Notes: generated by a model not told the origin, from the letters alone. Positions 7,338-16,232 are shown, counted from the stretch's first letter. The stretch: 64,000 bases of DNA from Actinophytocola sp035634895 (GCF_035634895.1 NZ_DASQCC010000257.1:33117-97116); one strand, 5' to 3'. Program-made: numbers and translations.

Positions 7338-8234
7338 TCAGCCGCCGAGCATGGTGTGCAGGATGGTCCGGACCTGGTCGCGCAGCCAGGCGTGCGCGGG
7401 ATCGGTGTCGTAGCGGTGGTGCCAGGCGAGGATCAGCGGCACCGGCGGCAGCTCGGCCGGCACCGGACGGGCACCCAGGCCGAACCGGGTCAGGCTGGGG
7501 CGGCACACCTGCTCGGCCGCCACGGTCACCAGGTCCGTCTGGGCGACCAGTTCGAGCGCGGCGGTGGTCGTGGGCAACGCGGCCAGCACCCGCCGGCGAA
7601 GACCATGGGCGGCGAGGACCTCGTCGAGCACGCCGTGCAGGCGGCCGCGGCGGGACACCGTGACGTGGCCGGCCGCGGCGAACCGTGCCAGGGTCAGCTC
7701 GCCCTCGGCGAACGGGTGGCCGGCGCGGAACACCGCCACCACCCGGTCGCTGCCGAGCACCTCGGCGGCGATCTCGGGGCGCGCCGGCCGCGTCGCGCCG
7801 ACTTCCAGGTCGGTGTGGCCGCGGGCGAGGTCGGTGACGTCGCCCGCCGGCTCGGCCAGGAACCGGATCCGCACGTTCGGGGCGTCGCGGGCGATCGTGG
7901 TGGTCAGCGCGGGAGCCAGGAGGGTGCCCAGCGCGTCGTGGCAGCGCAGGGTGAACGTCCGGTCCAGCGAGTCCAGGTGCAGGGTCTGCACCGGGGTGAG
8001 CACCGCCCGCGCGCGGTTGACCAGGTCCCGCGTCTCCTCACGCAGTGCCAGCGCCCGCGGTGTGGGGGTCATCGTCCGGCCGGTGCGGACCAGGATGTCG
8101 TCGCCGGTCGCCCGGCGGATGCGGGCCAGCGTGCGGCTCATCGCGGGCGCGGACAGGCGCATCCGGTCGGCGGCGGCCGCGACGCTGTTCTCTTCCAGCA
8201 GGGCGTCCAGCGCCATCAACAGGTTCAGGTCCAC
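7338..8234 (-). CDS. LysR-family transcriptional regulator
   Basis: A 298-residue LysR protein. The winged HTH is at the N-terminus (MDLNLLMALDALLEE, then SVAAAADRMRLSAPAMSRTLARIR), followed by the two-lobed substrate-binding domain. I start it at GTG 8234, giving the standard DLNLL opening; a longer frame upstream is unsupported. It is transcribed divergently from the phosphatase-like and reductase genes, the usual LysR arrangement. A T-N11-A site with dyad symmetry lies 15 bp before its start. Confidence 0.88.
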   Translation of the reverse strand: MDLNLLMALDALLEENSVAAAADRMRLSAPAMSRTLARIRRATGDDILVRTGRTMTPTPRALALREETRDLVNRARAVLTPVQTLHLDSLDRTFTLRCHDALGTLLAPALTTTIARDAPNVRIRFLAEPAGDVTDLARGHTDLEVGATRPARPEIAAEVLGSDRVVAVFRAGHPFAEGELTLARFAAAGHVTVSRRGRLHGVLDEVLAAHGLRRRVLAALPTTTAALELVAQTDLVTVAAEQVCRPSLTRFGLGARPVPAELPPVPLILAWHHRYDTDPAHAWLRDQVRTILHTMLGG

Positions 8235-8249
8235 ATGCGTCAGAGTAAC

Positions 8250-8262
8250 TGTTGGGCTAACA
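8250..8262. promoter_or_regulatory. LysR-type T-N11-A operator candidate
   Basis: TGTTGGGCTAACA fits the LysR consensus T-N11-A with a TGTT/AACA inverted repeat. It lies in the 100-bp divergent promoter region between the LysR gene and its probable target operon. Confidence 0.5.
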
Positions 8263-8334
8263 AGAGTGCACTGGCCATCATGTTCCATCGCTCCTAGTGT
8301 CCGTGGTGACACACCGACACCGAGGAGACATGAG

Positions 8335-9126
8335 ATGACCGACGACCTGGCCCTGCTCGCCGCCGTCACGGAGCTGGCCCACACGGCGGGTGAGAAGGTG
8401 CGCGCGGAGTTCTCCCCCGACGCGCGCCCGTCCAGCCGGGCGGACATGGCCGCCGTAGGCCATCGCCTGCGGGACGTCATGCTGGACGACCTGCGCGCGG
8501 GGCTGACCGCGCTGCGGCCCGGCGCGCGCTGGGTGGAGGACGAACAGGAGACCGTGCCGCTGGACGACGGCGAGTGGTGGGCCGTCGACGACGTGGAGGG
8601 CGCGGTCAACCACGTGCACGGCATGCCGGAGTGGTCGGTGAACGTGACGCTCGTGCGGGACCGGAAGCCGGTGCTGGCCGTGGTCCGCCAGCCGGTCGGC
8701 GACCTGACCTACACCGCGGTCCAGGGCGGCGGCGCCTACCGCGACGACCGGCCGCTGCGGGTCGGCACGAAGTCCAGGCTGAACGACGCGCTCGTGGCGA
8801 CCGGACAGGCCGAGGCCGACCAGGAGAGCACCTACCGCCGCATCGGCGAGTCGGTCACCGCGATGCTGGACCACGCCCTCCTGGTGCGCATGTTCGTGCC
8901 GTCCACGCCGCCGATGCTGCTGGTGGCGAGCGGGCAGCTGGACGTGTTCTGGCAGTACGAGCCGGTGCTGCCCGGCGTCGCGCCCGGCATCCTGCTGATC
9001 ACCGAGGCCGGCGGGGTGGTCAGCCGGATCGACGGTTCACCGTGGCTGCCGGGCGCGAAGGACATCCTGGTGACGACGCCGGCACTGCACACGGCCGCGG
9101 TCGCGGTCCTGACGACGGTCGCCTGA
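8335..9126 (+). CDS. inositol monophosphatase-family protein with altered metal-site motifs
   Basis: A 263-residue member of the IMPase/FBPase/CysQ superfamily. The order of elements is normal: an acidic stretch (WVEDEQET), WAVDDVEGAVNHVHGMPEWSVNV in place of W-x-IDPIDGTxNFxxG, and a C-terminal YEPVLPGVAPGILLITEAGGVV in place of WDxAAGxxLLxEAGG. The key Asp of DPIDGT is partly kept (VDDVEG) but the Gly-Thr is changed, and the WD metal ligand of the last motif is gone. It may be a weak or repurposed phosphatase. Start follows a GAGGAG site, and the stop overlaps the next gene by 1 nt. Confidence 0.75.
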   Translation: MTDDLALLAAVTELAHTAGEKVRAEFSPDARPSSRADMAAVGHRLRDVMLDDLRAGLTALRPGARWVEDEQETVPLDDGEWWAVDDVEGAVNHVHGMPEWSVNVTLVRDRKPVLAVVRQPVGDLTYTAVQGGGAYRDDRPLRVGTKSRLNDALVATGQAEADQESTYRRIGESVTAMLDHALLVRMFVPSTPPMLLVASGQLDVFWQYEPVLPGVAPGILLITEAGGVVSRIDGSPWLPGAKDILVTTPALHTAAVAVLTTVA

Positions 9127-9734
9127 TGCACGTCACCGTTCTTGGCGCGTCCGGGGGCACCGGACTGGAACTGACCCGGCAGGCGCTGGAGCGCGGCCAC
9201 ACCGTCACCGCGGTCGCGCGGAATCCCGGCAGCATCCCCGACTCGCCGCGGCTGGTCCGGGTGGCGGCGGACGTGCGCACCGCCTCGATCGCCGAGGCGC
9301 TGGACGGCAGCAAGGTGGTGCTGTCCGGCCTGGGCAACGCGAAGGGCGACAAACCCGGCGCGCTGACGGCCGGTGCCCGCGCGGCGGTCGATGCGCGGCC
9401 CGCGCACATCGTGTGGCTGGGCGCGTTCGGCTCCGGCCCGTCCGCGGCGGCGGCCGGCTGGGCGACCCGCAACCTGTTGCGACTGATGGGCGCCGAGCTG
9501 GTGGACAAGGTGACGGCGGACGCCTCGGTGCTGGCGGCCGGCGGCACGGTGTTCCACGCGGGGCCGCTGTCGTCGGGGCCGCTGAGCCAGGAGCGGCGCG
9601 TCGTCGGGCTGGACTCGGCGCCACACCGGGTGTTCCCGGCCCGCGTCAGCCGGGCGACCGTCGCGGCGGCGATGCTCGACGAGGCGGAGAACCCCCGCTA
9701 TCTGGGTGCGATCGCCGTTCCACTGGAACGCTGA
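9126..9734 (+). CDS. NAD(P)H-binding atypical SDR protein
   Basis: A 202-residue protein with GASGGTGLELTRQALERGH at its N-terminus, the dinucleotide-binding turn of atypical short-chain reductases (NmrA/YwnB-like, PF13460). It lacks a YxxxK active site in the usual place, so it may be a redox sensor or a reductase of unassigned substrate. The ATG overlaps the stop of the phosphatase-like gene (TGATG), so the two are translationally coupled and probably LysR-controlled together. Confidence 0.82.
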   Translation: MHVTVLGASGGTGLELTRQALERGHTVTAVARNPGSIPDSPRLVRVAADVRTASIAEALDGSKVVLSGLGNAKGDKPGALTAGARAAVDARPAHIVWLGAFGSGPSAAAAGWATRNLLRLMGAELVDKVTADASVLAAGGTVFHAGPLSSGPLSQERRVVGLDSAPHRVFPARVSRATVAAAMLDEAENPRYLGAIAVPLER

Positions 9735-9735
9735 G

Positions 9736-9765
9736 GCTTGGGGGTGGCGCCGGCCACCCCCAAGC
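9736..9765. terminator. bidirectional terminator hairpin
   Basis: Perfect 13-bp arms (GCTTGGGGGTGGC / GCCACCCCCAAGC) with a 4-nt loop, between the convergent reductase (+) and protease (-) genes. Confidence 0.8.
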
Positions 9766-9772
9766 GGCCGGC

Positions 9773-10477
9773 TCAGACGCCTGCCGTGGACCTGATCCAC
9801 GAGCGGTTGGCGGTGACGCTGGCGTAGTTCTGCGTGCCCTGCGGGTTGGAGCCGGAGTTGCTGCCCGTCGAGCAGACGCCCACCTGCTGGCCGTTGTAGA
9901 GCTCCGGGCCGCCGGAGTCGCCGTGCCAGGCGGAGCCGTTGACGCCGCGGCTGGCGATGGCCTGACCGTTGTAGGCGTCGCGGCTGGTGCCGGTCACCTG
10001 GACGTTGGCCGTCTTCAGCACCGACGACGGCGGGCTCTGGTTGAGGGTGCGGCCCCAGCCGTAGATCTGGTTGGTGGCGCCGACCGGCGGGTTGCTGGAC
10101 GCGAGCGTCATGTAGGTGGTCGACACCGGCGAGGTCAGGTGCAGCAGGCCCATGTCGCCAGCCGTCGAGGCCACCTTCCGGTCCACCGCGACCAGTGTGC
10201 CCTGGCCGAGGTTCACGTTGCCCACCCGCACGTGCATGCCGGCGGAGTTGAGACAGTGCTGCGCGGTGAGCACCCACTGCGCGGCGATGATCGTGCCGGA
10301 GCACTCGAACCCGTTGTACGTCGACACGTTGTCCCAGTAGATCTGCGCGCCCCACGGCGCCGAGCTGACCGTGCCGCCGCCGATGATGTCCGGCTGCGCG
10401 GTGGCCTGGCCCGACATCGCCAGGCCCAACGCGGCCACGGTGCCCATGACCGCGGCCAATGCCCTCGACTTACGCAT
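9773..10477 (-). CDS. secreted trypsin-like serine protease (S1)
   Basis: A 234-residue secreted endopeptidase. A signal peptide covers residues 1-27, and a very short propeptide ends before the IIGG activation site at 31-34. The catalytic triad is His74 (TAQHC), Asp108 (TAGDMGLLHL) and Ser188 (GDSGGP). This is the chymotrypsin fold as in Streptomyces griseus trypsin and snapalysin-like exoenzymes. AAGGA precedes the ATG at a normal distance. The upstream ~150 bp hold a short dyad (AACCTAGGTT at 10527-10536) that could be regulatory. It stands alone and probably serves extracellular protein degradation. Confidence 0.92.
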   Translation of the reverse strand: MRKSRALAAVMGTVAALGLAMSGQATAQPDIIGGGTVSSAPWGAQIYWDNVSTYNGFECSGTIIAAQWVLTAQHCLNSAGMHVRVGNVNLGQGTLVAVDRKVASTAGDMGLLHLTSPVSTTYMTLASSNPPVGATNQIYGWGRTLNQSPPSSVLKTANVQVTGTSRDAYNGQAIASRGVNGSAWHGDSGGPELYNGQQVGVCSTGSNSGSNPQGTQNYASVTANRSWIRSTAGV

Positions 10478-10629
10478 GCTGATGTCCTTCCGAACGCAGG
10501 GGGTTGTTCAGGGAACAGCAACAACCAACCTAGGTTCCGCGCGGTGGGCGCGACTGCGGCCGAAAGTCGTATCGGAATCCCAGATTCCCAGTCCTGCCGG
10601 TTCGCGTGGTCCCGCCGCGGCACCGCGGA

Positions 10630-10890
10630 TCACTGCATCACGAAGAGATAGGTCCCGTCGTCGACCAGTTCCTCGGTGTCGGGCAGGGACGCCATGTGCT
10701 CGGTGTCGGTGATGTCGAGGATCGGCGTGTAGTCGACGAGCGCGAAGTCCGTCGGCGCGTGCGCGTGCCCCGCCAGCACGAGCATCTCCTTGAGGTCGGC
10801 GATGGTCGAGCCCTCCCCCGGGCGCAGGGTCAGCTTCTCGGTGCGGTCGAAGTACACGTTCACGTCAATGACGTTGATGTCGAAGGACAC
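10630..10890 (-). CDS. small acidic protein of unknown function downstream of the toxin/immunity operon
   Basis: An 86-residue acidic protein, read from GTG 10890 after AGAGGA; an in-frame ATG 13 codons upstream would run through the hairpin. It is mostly beta-prone (FDINVIDVNVYFDRTEKLTLRPGEG) and has a helix (TIADLKEMLVLAGHA). I do not recognise the family. It follows the Imm26-like gene by 120 nt on the same strand, which is the position of accessory or orphan immunity genes in polymorphic-toxin loci; that role is a guess. Confidence 0.6.
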   Translation of the reverse strand: MSFDINVIDVNVYFDRTEKLTLRPGEGSTIADLKEMLVLAGHAHAPTDFALVDYTPILDITDTEHMASLPDTEELVDDGTYLFVMQ

Positions 10891-10906
10891 GGCGTAGTCC
10901 TCTGTA

Positions 10907-10940
10907 GTCGGGTCGAACTGTCTGGACAATTCGACCCGAC
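10907..10940 (-). promoter_or_regulatory. 11-bp inverted repeat just before the small gene
   Basis: Perfect arms GTCGGGTCGAA / TTCGACCCGAC with a 12-nt loop, ending 17 nt before the GTG of the small gene. There is no U-tract. It could be an operator, an attenuator or a processed boundary separating this gene from the toxin operon. Confidence 0.45.
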
Positions 10941-11010
10941 AACACGGGCATGCCTAAGTCCTCGCCGTGAGGCTGGCAAGGCAAGCCCCGCTGCACGAAC
11001 GGGAAGCGGC

Positions 11011-11793
11011 TCAGCCGTCCAGCTGCTTCTGCAGGAAGGCGGCGTGGCGCGTCTGCCGGTAGGTGCCGTCGGTGAGCCCGAGCTCGCCGGCCTCGTCCTC
11101 GCTGATCGGCGTCATGGTGCCGTCCGCGGTCTCCGCGGCGCCGAACTCGCCGGTGTCGATACCCGGCCACGCGTGCGGCGAGTGGTAGATCGGCGGGTCC
11201 GCGGGGAACAGCTCCAGCAGCGACTCGTCGTGGTCGACGACCGGCCACGTGCCGTCCTTGATCAGGCTCTCGTCGGTGTAGACGGGTCGCCCCGGCGCGC
11301 TCCGCAACCTGCCGACCTGGCCGTTCGGCGAGATGCCGGTGAACAGGCCGAGCGCGGTGCCGAAGCGGTTCCTGGCCAGCACGACGGCCGGGCGGTAACC
11401 ACCCGCCGCGGCCGGGATGGCCACGACGTCGCCCGGCTTCGGCTTGGCGACACGCTTCCTGGGTGTCTCGACGGTGAGCCCTCCGATCTCGTCCGGTTCG
11501 ACATCGGCGAGGATGATCCGCCCGCCACGCAGCTCGGCCAACAGGAAGTCCGCCAGCTTGGCGCCGCCCAGCCCGTGCGCATACTCGCCGGCCTCCGCGA
11601 ACACGTCGTCGTCCAGGTCGGGCACCCGCGACGGCGACTCGCTCCGGTACGGCTCGCCGCCGACGAGCGTCACGGCGAACCGCGACGGACCGCCGTCGGC
11701 CGACGCCCAGCCCAGGACCTCCAGGAACTCCGCCAGCGTGGGTGGACCACCCAACTCGTCCGCCATCTCGGCGACGAACCCGACGTCGGTCAC
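11011..11793 (-). CDS. Imm26-like immunity protein for the adjacent Rhs toxin
   Basis: A 260-residue acidic cytoplasmic protein. Residues about 118-160 (KPKPGDVVAIP, GGYRPAVVLARN, GTALGLFTG) resemble Imm26 (PF15428), a beta-rich immunity family of polymorphic toxin systems. The N-terminal ~110 residues are unrecognised. GTG 11793 overlaps the toxin stop by GTGA and has GGAGGG 5 nt upstream inside the toxin gene. That gives tight coupling, as expected of a cognate immunity protein that must be made with its toxin. A frame continuing far upstream merely overlaps the toxin gene. Confidence 0.75.
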   Translation of the reverse strand: MTDVGFVAEMADELGGPPTLAEFLEVLGWASADGGPSRFAVTLVGGEPYRSESPSRVPDLDDDVFAEAGEYAHGLGGAKLADFLLAELRGGRIILADVEPDEIGGLTVETPRKRVAKPKPGDVVAIPAAAGGYRPAVVLARNRFGTALGLFTGISPNGQVGRLRSAPGRPVYTDESLIKDGTWPVVDHDESLLELFPADPPIYHSPHAWPGIDTGEFGAAETADGTMTPISEDEAGELGLTDGTYRQTRHAAFLQKQLDG

Positions 11794-14700
11794 CCACACC
11801 CTCCTGTCCCGCCACCGGTCTTGCGCTGCGTGTACTCCTGGTACTCCGCGAGCTTCTTCGAGTCCATCGGCTGCTGCCGGTTGCCACGATAGTTGTCGCC
11901 GTCGCGCCCGATGAAGGTGCCGTGCTGGCGGGCGAGGTCCTGCTCCATCAGCCGGGACTCGCCGTAGGTGCGCCTGCCCGGCACGACCTCCATGGTGTCG
12001 CCGTTCGCCGCGTTGAACCGGTTGTGGTTCTCCGCGTGCCGGGCCTCGGTCTTGGCCGCGGTCAGGTTCGGGCCGAACATGCCGGAGTAGTAGACCTTCT
12101 TGTCGGCGTCCTTGAGGACGTAGTTCGTCCAGCCCGGCCGGTCCAGGTGCGCGAACCGGTCCTCGGTGATGAGACCGAGCGGGTCGAGGTAGGCCAGCGG
12201 GTTCGCCACGTAGGCGTGGTGGTTGGGCCCCGGCTCCAGGCCCAGCGGGTCTGGCGTGGTGTACCGGCCGGTCTCCGGGTCGTAGTACCGGTGGACGTTG
12301 TAGTCCAGGCCCGTCTCGTGGTCGTGGTACTGACCGGGGAACCGGAGCAGGCAGTTCGTGCCCGACCCCGCGGTGCGGTACTGGTTGCCCCACAGGTCGG
12401 CGTGCCGGCGCCAGTCGACGCGCCCGTCCTGCGTGATCAGCTCGGTCGGCGCGCCGACGAGGTCGGTGACGATCACGTGGAACTGCCGGTCGATCACGTG
12501 CTGGGGCGCCTCGGCGTAGAACGTGCGCCGGTCCTGGCTGACCGGCGACCAGGTGGCGGGCTCGTGGTCCCAGGTGGTCGCGGTGACGACACCGGCGGCC
12601 AGCTGCTCCTGCTCGACCATGATCTCGCCGTCCCAGGTGAACCTGGTCTCCTCGACCAGGCCGCCGTCGTCGCCGAGCCGCTGCTTGGCGACCCGCCTGC
12701 CGAGCGCGTCGTAGCGGTACTGCCACAGCTGCCCGGCCGGGTTGACCGCCTCGATGAGGCGATCCCCCATGCCGTACCGGTAGTGCCAGACGTGCCGCGT
12801 GCCGGACGGTGTGGTGCGCAGCTTCCTGACCAGCCTGCCCTGCGGGTCGTAGTCGAAGTGCGTGCGCCCGGCGCGGCGCAGCAACGTGCCGGTGGCCTCG
12901 CGCGGACCCGCGACCGGAGAGTCCGCGGCGCGGGTGTCGGCCGCGAAGGTGATGTTGCCGGCCAGGTCGTACGCGTAGTGCTCGGTCCAGTTCTCCGCCC
13001 GGACGGTGGTGACGCGGCCGAGCGGGTCGAGGTCGAACCACTGCGTGCCGGCCGCGCTGTCGGCGACCGACTCCGGCACGCCGTCGGCGCGGTAGGTCCA
13101 GCTCCGGCTGTGCCACACGCGGCCGGCGCCGGTGCCGTCGGCACCCACCAGCTGGCGGCCGGCCAACCGGCCGGCACCGTCCCACGAGCTGACCACCGCC
13201 ACCCGAGGGCCGAGCCAGCGGCGGGTCTCCTGGTTCGCGGCGTTGTACTCGAAGGTGATCGGGAGGGCGGCCGAGGTCAGCCGGGTGGGCAGGCCGGCCT
13301 GGTCGTACTCCCACGTGGACGTGTGGCCCGCCGGCGTGGTCCGCGAGAGCCGCCTGCCGAGCGGGTCGTAGGTGGCGGTGAGCGTGCGCCCGTTGACGGA
13401 CTCGGTGAGCACCCGGCCCATCGGGTCGCGGGACAGCTGGATGTCCGCGTCCGGGTTGACCGCGCCGACCAGGCGGCCCGCGGGGTCGTAGCGGAACGCC
13501 GTGCGCAGGCCGTCACCGTGCTGCGCGATGATCCGGCCCAGCGCGTCGTGCGTGACCTCGACGGTCTGGCCGGCGCCGGTGATGAGGCGGGCGAGCCGGC
13601 CGGCCGCGTCGTGCGTGTAGGCGACGGTGCGGCCGTTGAAGTCCTGCTCGCCGACCAGGTTGCCGCCCGGGTCGTAGGTGTACTGCCAGCGCAGGCCCTG
13701 CGGGTTGAGGACCTCGGTCAGCCGCAGCTCGGTGTCGTGGCCGAAGGCGTGCCGCGACCCGTCCGGGTCGACGCGCGCGGCCACCTGGTGGAACGGCCCG
13801 AGCTCGTAGCGGGTCACGAACCCGCCGCGCGTGGTCTGCTCGACGAGGTCGCCGTTGACGTCGTACCGCCAGGTCTGGCTCGTGCCGTCCGGGAAGGTCC
13901 GGCGGACCGGCCTGTCGACCGCGCCCCACTCGGTGGCGGTGACCGCGCCGAGCGGGTCGGTGACGGCGACCACGCGGCCGCGTTCGTCCAGGGCGTACCG
14001 GGTAGCGCGGCCACGCGAGTCCGTGACGGAGGTCGCGAGCCCGGCCGCGTTGGTGGTGATGGTGGTGGCCTGGCCCAGCGCGTCCACGATCAGCCGCGGC
14101 TCGCCGTGCCTGCCGTGGCTGTAGCTGGTCACCGCGCCGGCCGGGTCGACCTCCGCGGTGAGGTTGCCGCGCTCGTCGTAGACGTAGCGCCACAGCCCGC
14201 CGTCGGGTCCGGTGATCTCGACCGGCTGGCCGAGGTCGTTGTAGGTCGCGTGGACCGCCGTGCCGTCCGGGCGGTCGATGCGGGTCGGGTTGCCGTCGGC
14301 GTCGCGGGTGTAGCGGGTGGTGTTGCCGAGCGGGTCGGTGTGTGCCACGAGGTGGTGGTACTCGTCGTACTCGGTCAGCTCGGTGTTGCCGAGGGGGTCC
14401 ACCGTCCTGGCGAGGTGCTGGTTCTCGTCGTAGTGGTAGACGGTCCGGCCGCCGAGGCTGTCGGTGACGGTCGTGGTCCGGTTGACGAGGTCGTAGTCGA
14501 AGTCGGCGGTCAGGTAGCCGCCGTCGCCCTCGCCGCGCACGACCCGGCCGGCCGGGTCGTAGAAGTAGCGGTACCGGTAGCCGGAGCGGTCCACCCAGCC
14601 GTTGACCCGGTCGGAGCCGTCGACCTCGTACCGGTAGGGCCGGCCGGTGGCGTCGACGACCTCGGTGAGCCGGCCGCGGTCGTCGTAGCGGTACTCGGCC

Positions 14701-16232
14701 AGGGTGACGTCCGCGGCGTGCGTGGGCAGCAGGCGCAGCGCGCCGATGCGTGGGCCGCCGGGCGTGGTCACGGTCGTGACGGCGACCCGGTAGCCGGGGT
14801 GGACGACCTCGGTCGGGTGGCCGTCGTCGTCGTACACGAAGTCGACGCGGTTGCCGTTGCGGTCGGTGAGGGCGGTGATCGGGCGGGTCGCGTAGCCGGC
14901 CGGGTTGGGGCCAACTGTGCCTGATGTTCGCTCCGCGAGCTTCGCGAAGTGCCGGACCAGGCCGGTCGCGGGGTCCTCGACGCGGTAGGTGTCGGCGTCG
15001 GCGTCGAAGGTGAGCGGCCAGCGCGCGCCCGCGACGGGCAGGGTGCGGCCGTTCGGCTCGCGGTACAGCAGGACCTGGGCGTCGTCACCGAAGTAGCCGA
15101 CGGCGTCGGCGCCGACCTCGAGCCGCTGGTCCAATGTGGACGACCAGCCGGGGCCGTGCAGCCGGCCGCCGAGGTAGCCCGACGCGTAGGCACGCCGGAG
15201 GGTCAGCGGCAGCAGGCCGGGCAGGTCGACGTCGGTGGCGCTGGTGATCATCTGGCCGGAGACGGCGTCCACCGGGTCGCCGCCGCGGGCGTCGGTGCCG
15301 TGGTTGCCCTCCGACTTCTGACCGCCGACCGCGCCTTCCTCCGAGGCCGCGTGGGTGCCCTGGCCGTTCGGTGTCTCGTGGGGCGTGGCCGGGGTGGGCT
15401 CGTGGACGCGGGGCGGCGACACCGTCTCGACGGCCGCGGACGGTCGCACCGGCGTGTGCTCCATGGCGCGGGCGCCCTTGGGCGCGAGCTTCGCGACGAC
15501 GGTGTCGAACGCCTCGACCAGCTTGGGCAGCATGCCCTTGAGGTTGGCGAGCGAGCGCAGCAGCTTCGCGACCGTGTTGCTGATCATCGCGGTGACGCGG
15601 CCGATCTCGGTGACCGCGGTGCGCACGGCCTCGCTGGCGCCGAACGGCCCGGTGAGCACGGTCAGCCCGATCGACTTGACCAGCCACGCGACCAGTGCCG
15701 AGATGGCCTCGCGGACCATCGTCCGCACGACGCCGACCAGCGTGCCGACCATGGAGACCTGCTTGCCGCCCGAGGCGCACAGCTTCGCGGCCTCGCGCAT
15801 GGCGGTGACCTTCTCCGCCGCCTGCCCGCGGTAGGTGTCCGCGGCGTCGCCGTGCCAGCCGGCGATGTCGGTCTTCACGGCCGACTCCAGCTGGTCCGCG
15901 TTGCTGGACAGGGCGCCGGAGATGTTGGTCCACGTCTGGGCGTAGGCCTCGATGACCGGCGGGTTGCCGCCGAGCTTGTCGAGCATCCGGCGCGAGGGTT
16001 CCAGGTACTCCATCACCCAGGAGGCGGCCCAGCGCAGCAGGGTGCCGATCGGGTCCCAGTAGGCCGAGGCCGCCTCGAGGACCGTGCCGCCCGCGCCGAG
16101 GCCGGCCTCGATCCAGCTGCCGTTCTCGATCCCGCTGATCAGCCCGTCGAGCCCCTCGATCGCCCCGATCCCGGTGAACCAGTGGCGGGTGTCCTGCACC
16201 GGCGCGACCAGGGGGTTGGTTTCGGTGGTCAT
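11790..16232 (-). CDS. WXG/Rhs polymorphic toxin, probably secreted by type VII system
   Basis: A 1480-residue polymorphic toxin. The N-terminal ~250 residues are helical and include a WxG turn (GWHGDAADTYRGQ, 126-128), the feature of ESX/type VII substrates. A DUF6531 region (about 320-400, GGDPVDAVSGQM) starts the Rhs/YD-repeat shell, with dozens of YD-type repeats such as RYDDRGRLTEV. The Rhs core ends with YDPETGRYTTPDPLGL and DPLGL. The variable toxin is the last 126 residues (1355-1480). Its NYVLKD and VYYSGMFG strands, an Arg-bearing helix (EARHAENHNRF), a Glu (LMEQDL) and GNRQQP fit a GIY-YIG-like nuclease, by inference. ATG 16232 overlaps the upstream gene by ATGA. The immunity gene follows directly. 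Confidence 0.9.
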   Translation of the reverse strand: MTTETNPLVAPVQDTRHWFTGIGAIEGLDGLISGIENGSWIEAGLGAGGTVLEAASAYWDPIGTLLRWAASWVMEYLEPSRRMLDKLGGNPPVIEAYAQTWTNISGALSSNADQLESAVKTDIAGWHGDAADTYRGQAAEKVTAMREAAKLCASGGKQVSMVGTLVGVVRTMVREAISALVAWLVKSIGLTVLTGPFGASEAVRTAVTEIGRVTAMISNTVAKLLRSLANLKGMLPKLVEAFDTVVAKLAPKGARAMEHTPVRPSAAVETVSPPRVHEPTPATPHETPNGQGTHAASEEGAVGGQKSEGNHGTDARGGDPVDAVSGQMITSATDVDLPGLLPLTLRRAYASGYLGGRLHGPGWSSTLDQRLEVGADAVGYFGDDAQVLLYREPNGRTLPVAGARWPLTFDADADTYRVEDPATGLVRHFAKLAERTSGTVGPNPAGYATRPITALTDRNGNRVDFVYDDDGHPTEVVHPGYRVAVTTVTTPGGPRIGALRLLPTHAADVTLAEYRYDDRGRLTEVVDATGRPYRYEVDGSDRVNGWVDRSGYRYRYFYDPAGRVVRGEGDGGYLTADFDYDLVNRTTTVTDSLGGRTVYHYDENQHLARTVDPLGNTELTEYDEYHHLVAHTDPLGNTTRYTRDADGNPTRIDRPDGTAVHATYNDLGQPVEITGPDGGLWRYVYDERGNLTAEVDPAGAVTSYSHGRHGEPRLIVDALGQATTITTNAAGLATSVTDSRGRATRYALDERGRVVAVTDPLGAVTATEWGAVDRPVRRTFPDGTSQTWRYDVNGDLVEQTTRGGFVTRYELGPFHQVAARVDPDGSRHAFGHDTELRLTEVLNPQGLRWQYTYDPGGNLVGEQDFNGRTVAYTHDAAGRLARLITGAGQTVEVTHDALGRIIAQHGDGLRTAFRYDPAGRLVGAVNPDADIQLSRDPMGRVLTESVNGRTLTATYDPLGRRLSRTTPAGHTSTWEYDQAGLPTRLTSAALPITFEYNAANQETRRWLGPRVAVVSSWDGAGRLAGRQLVGADGTGAGRVWHSRSWTYRADGVPESVADSAAGTQWFDLDPLGRVTTVRAENWTEHYAYDLAGNITFAADTRAADSPVAGPREATGTLLRRAGRTHFDYDPQGRLVRKLRTTPSGTRHVWHYRYGMGDRLIEAVNPAGQLWQYRYDALGRRVAKQRLGDDGGLVEETRFTWDGEIMVEQEQLAAGVVTATTWDHEPATWSPVSQDRRTFYAEAPQHVIDRQFHVIVTDLVGAPTELITQDGRVDWRRHADLWGNQYRTAGSGTNCLLRFPGQYHDHETGLDYNVHRYYDPETGRYTTPDPLGLEPGPNHHAYVANPLAYLDPLGLITEDRFAHLDRPGWTNYVLKDADKKVYYSGMFGPNLTAAKTEARHAENHNRFNAANGDTMEVVPGRRTYGESRLMEQDLARQHGTFIGRDGDNYRGNRQQPMDSKKLAEYQEYTQRKTGGGTGGCG

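Noticed and set aside
7564..8334. Upstream extension of the inositol-phosphatase-like gene
   Set aside because: It runs through the LysR gene on the opposite strand. ATG 8335 has a good GAGGAG site and the correct family length.
10501..10536. Strong operator upstream of the protease gene
   Set aside because: Only short dyads (7-10 bp) that recur by chance in this region; noted in the protease entry but not claimed as a site.
11742..14924. 1060-codon plus-strand frame opposite the Rhs gene
   Set aside because: Repetitive Val/Arg/Gly text that mirrors the YD repeats on the other strand; no start signal.
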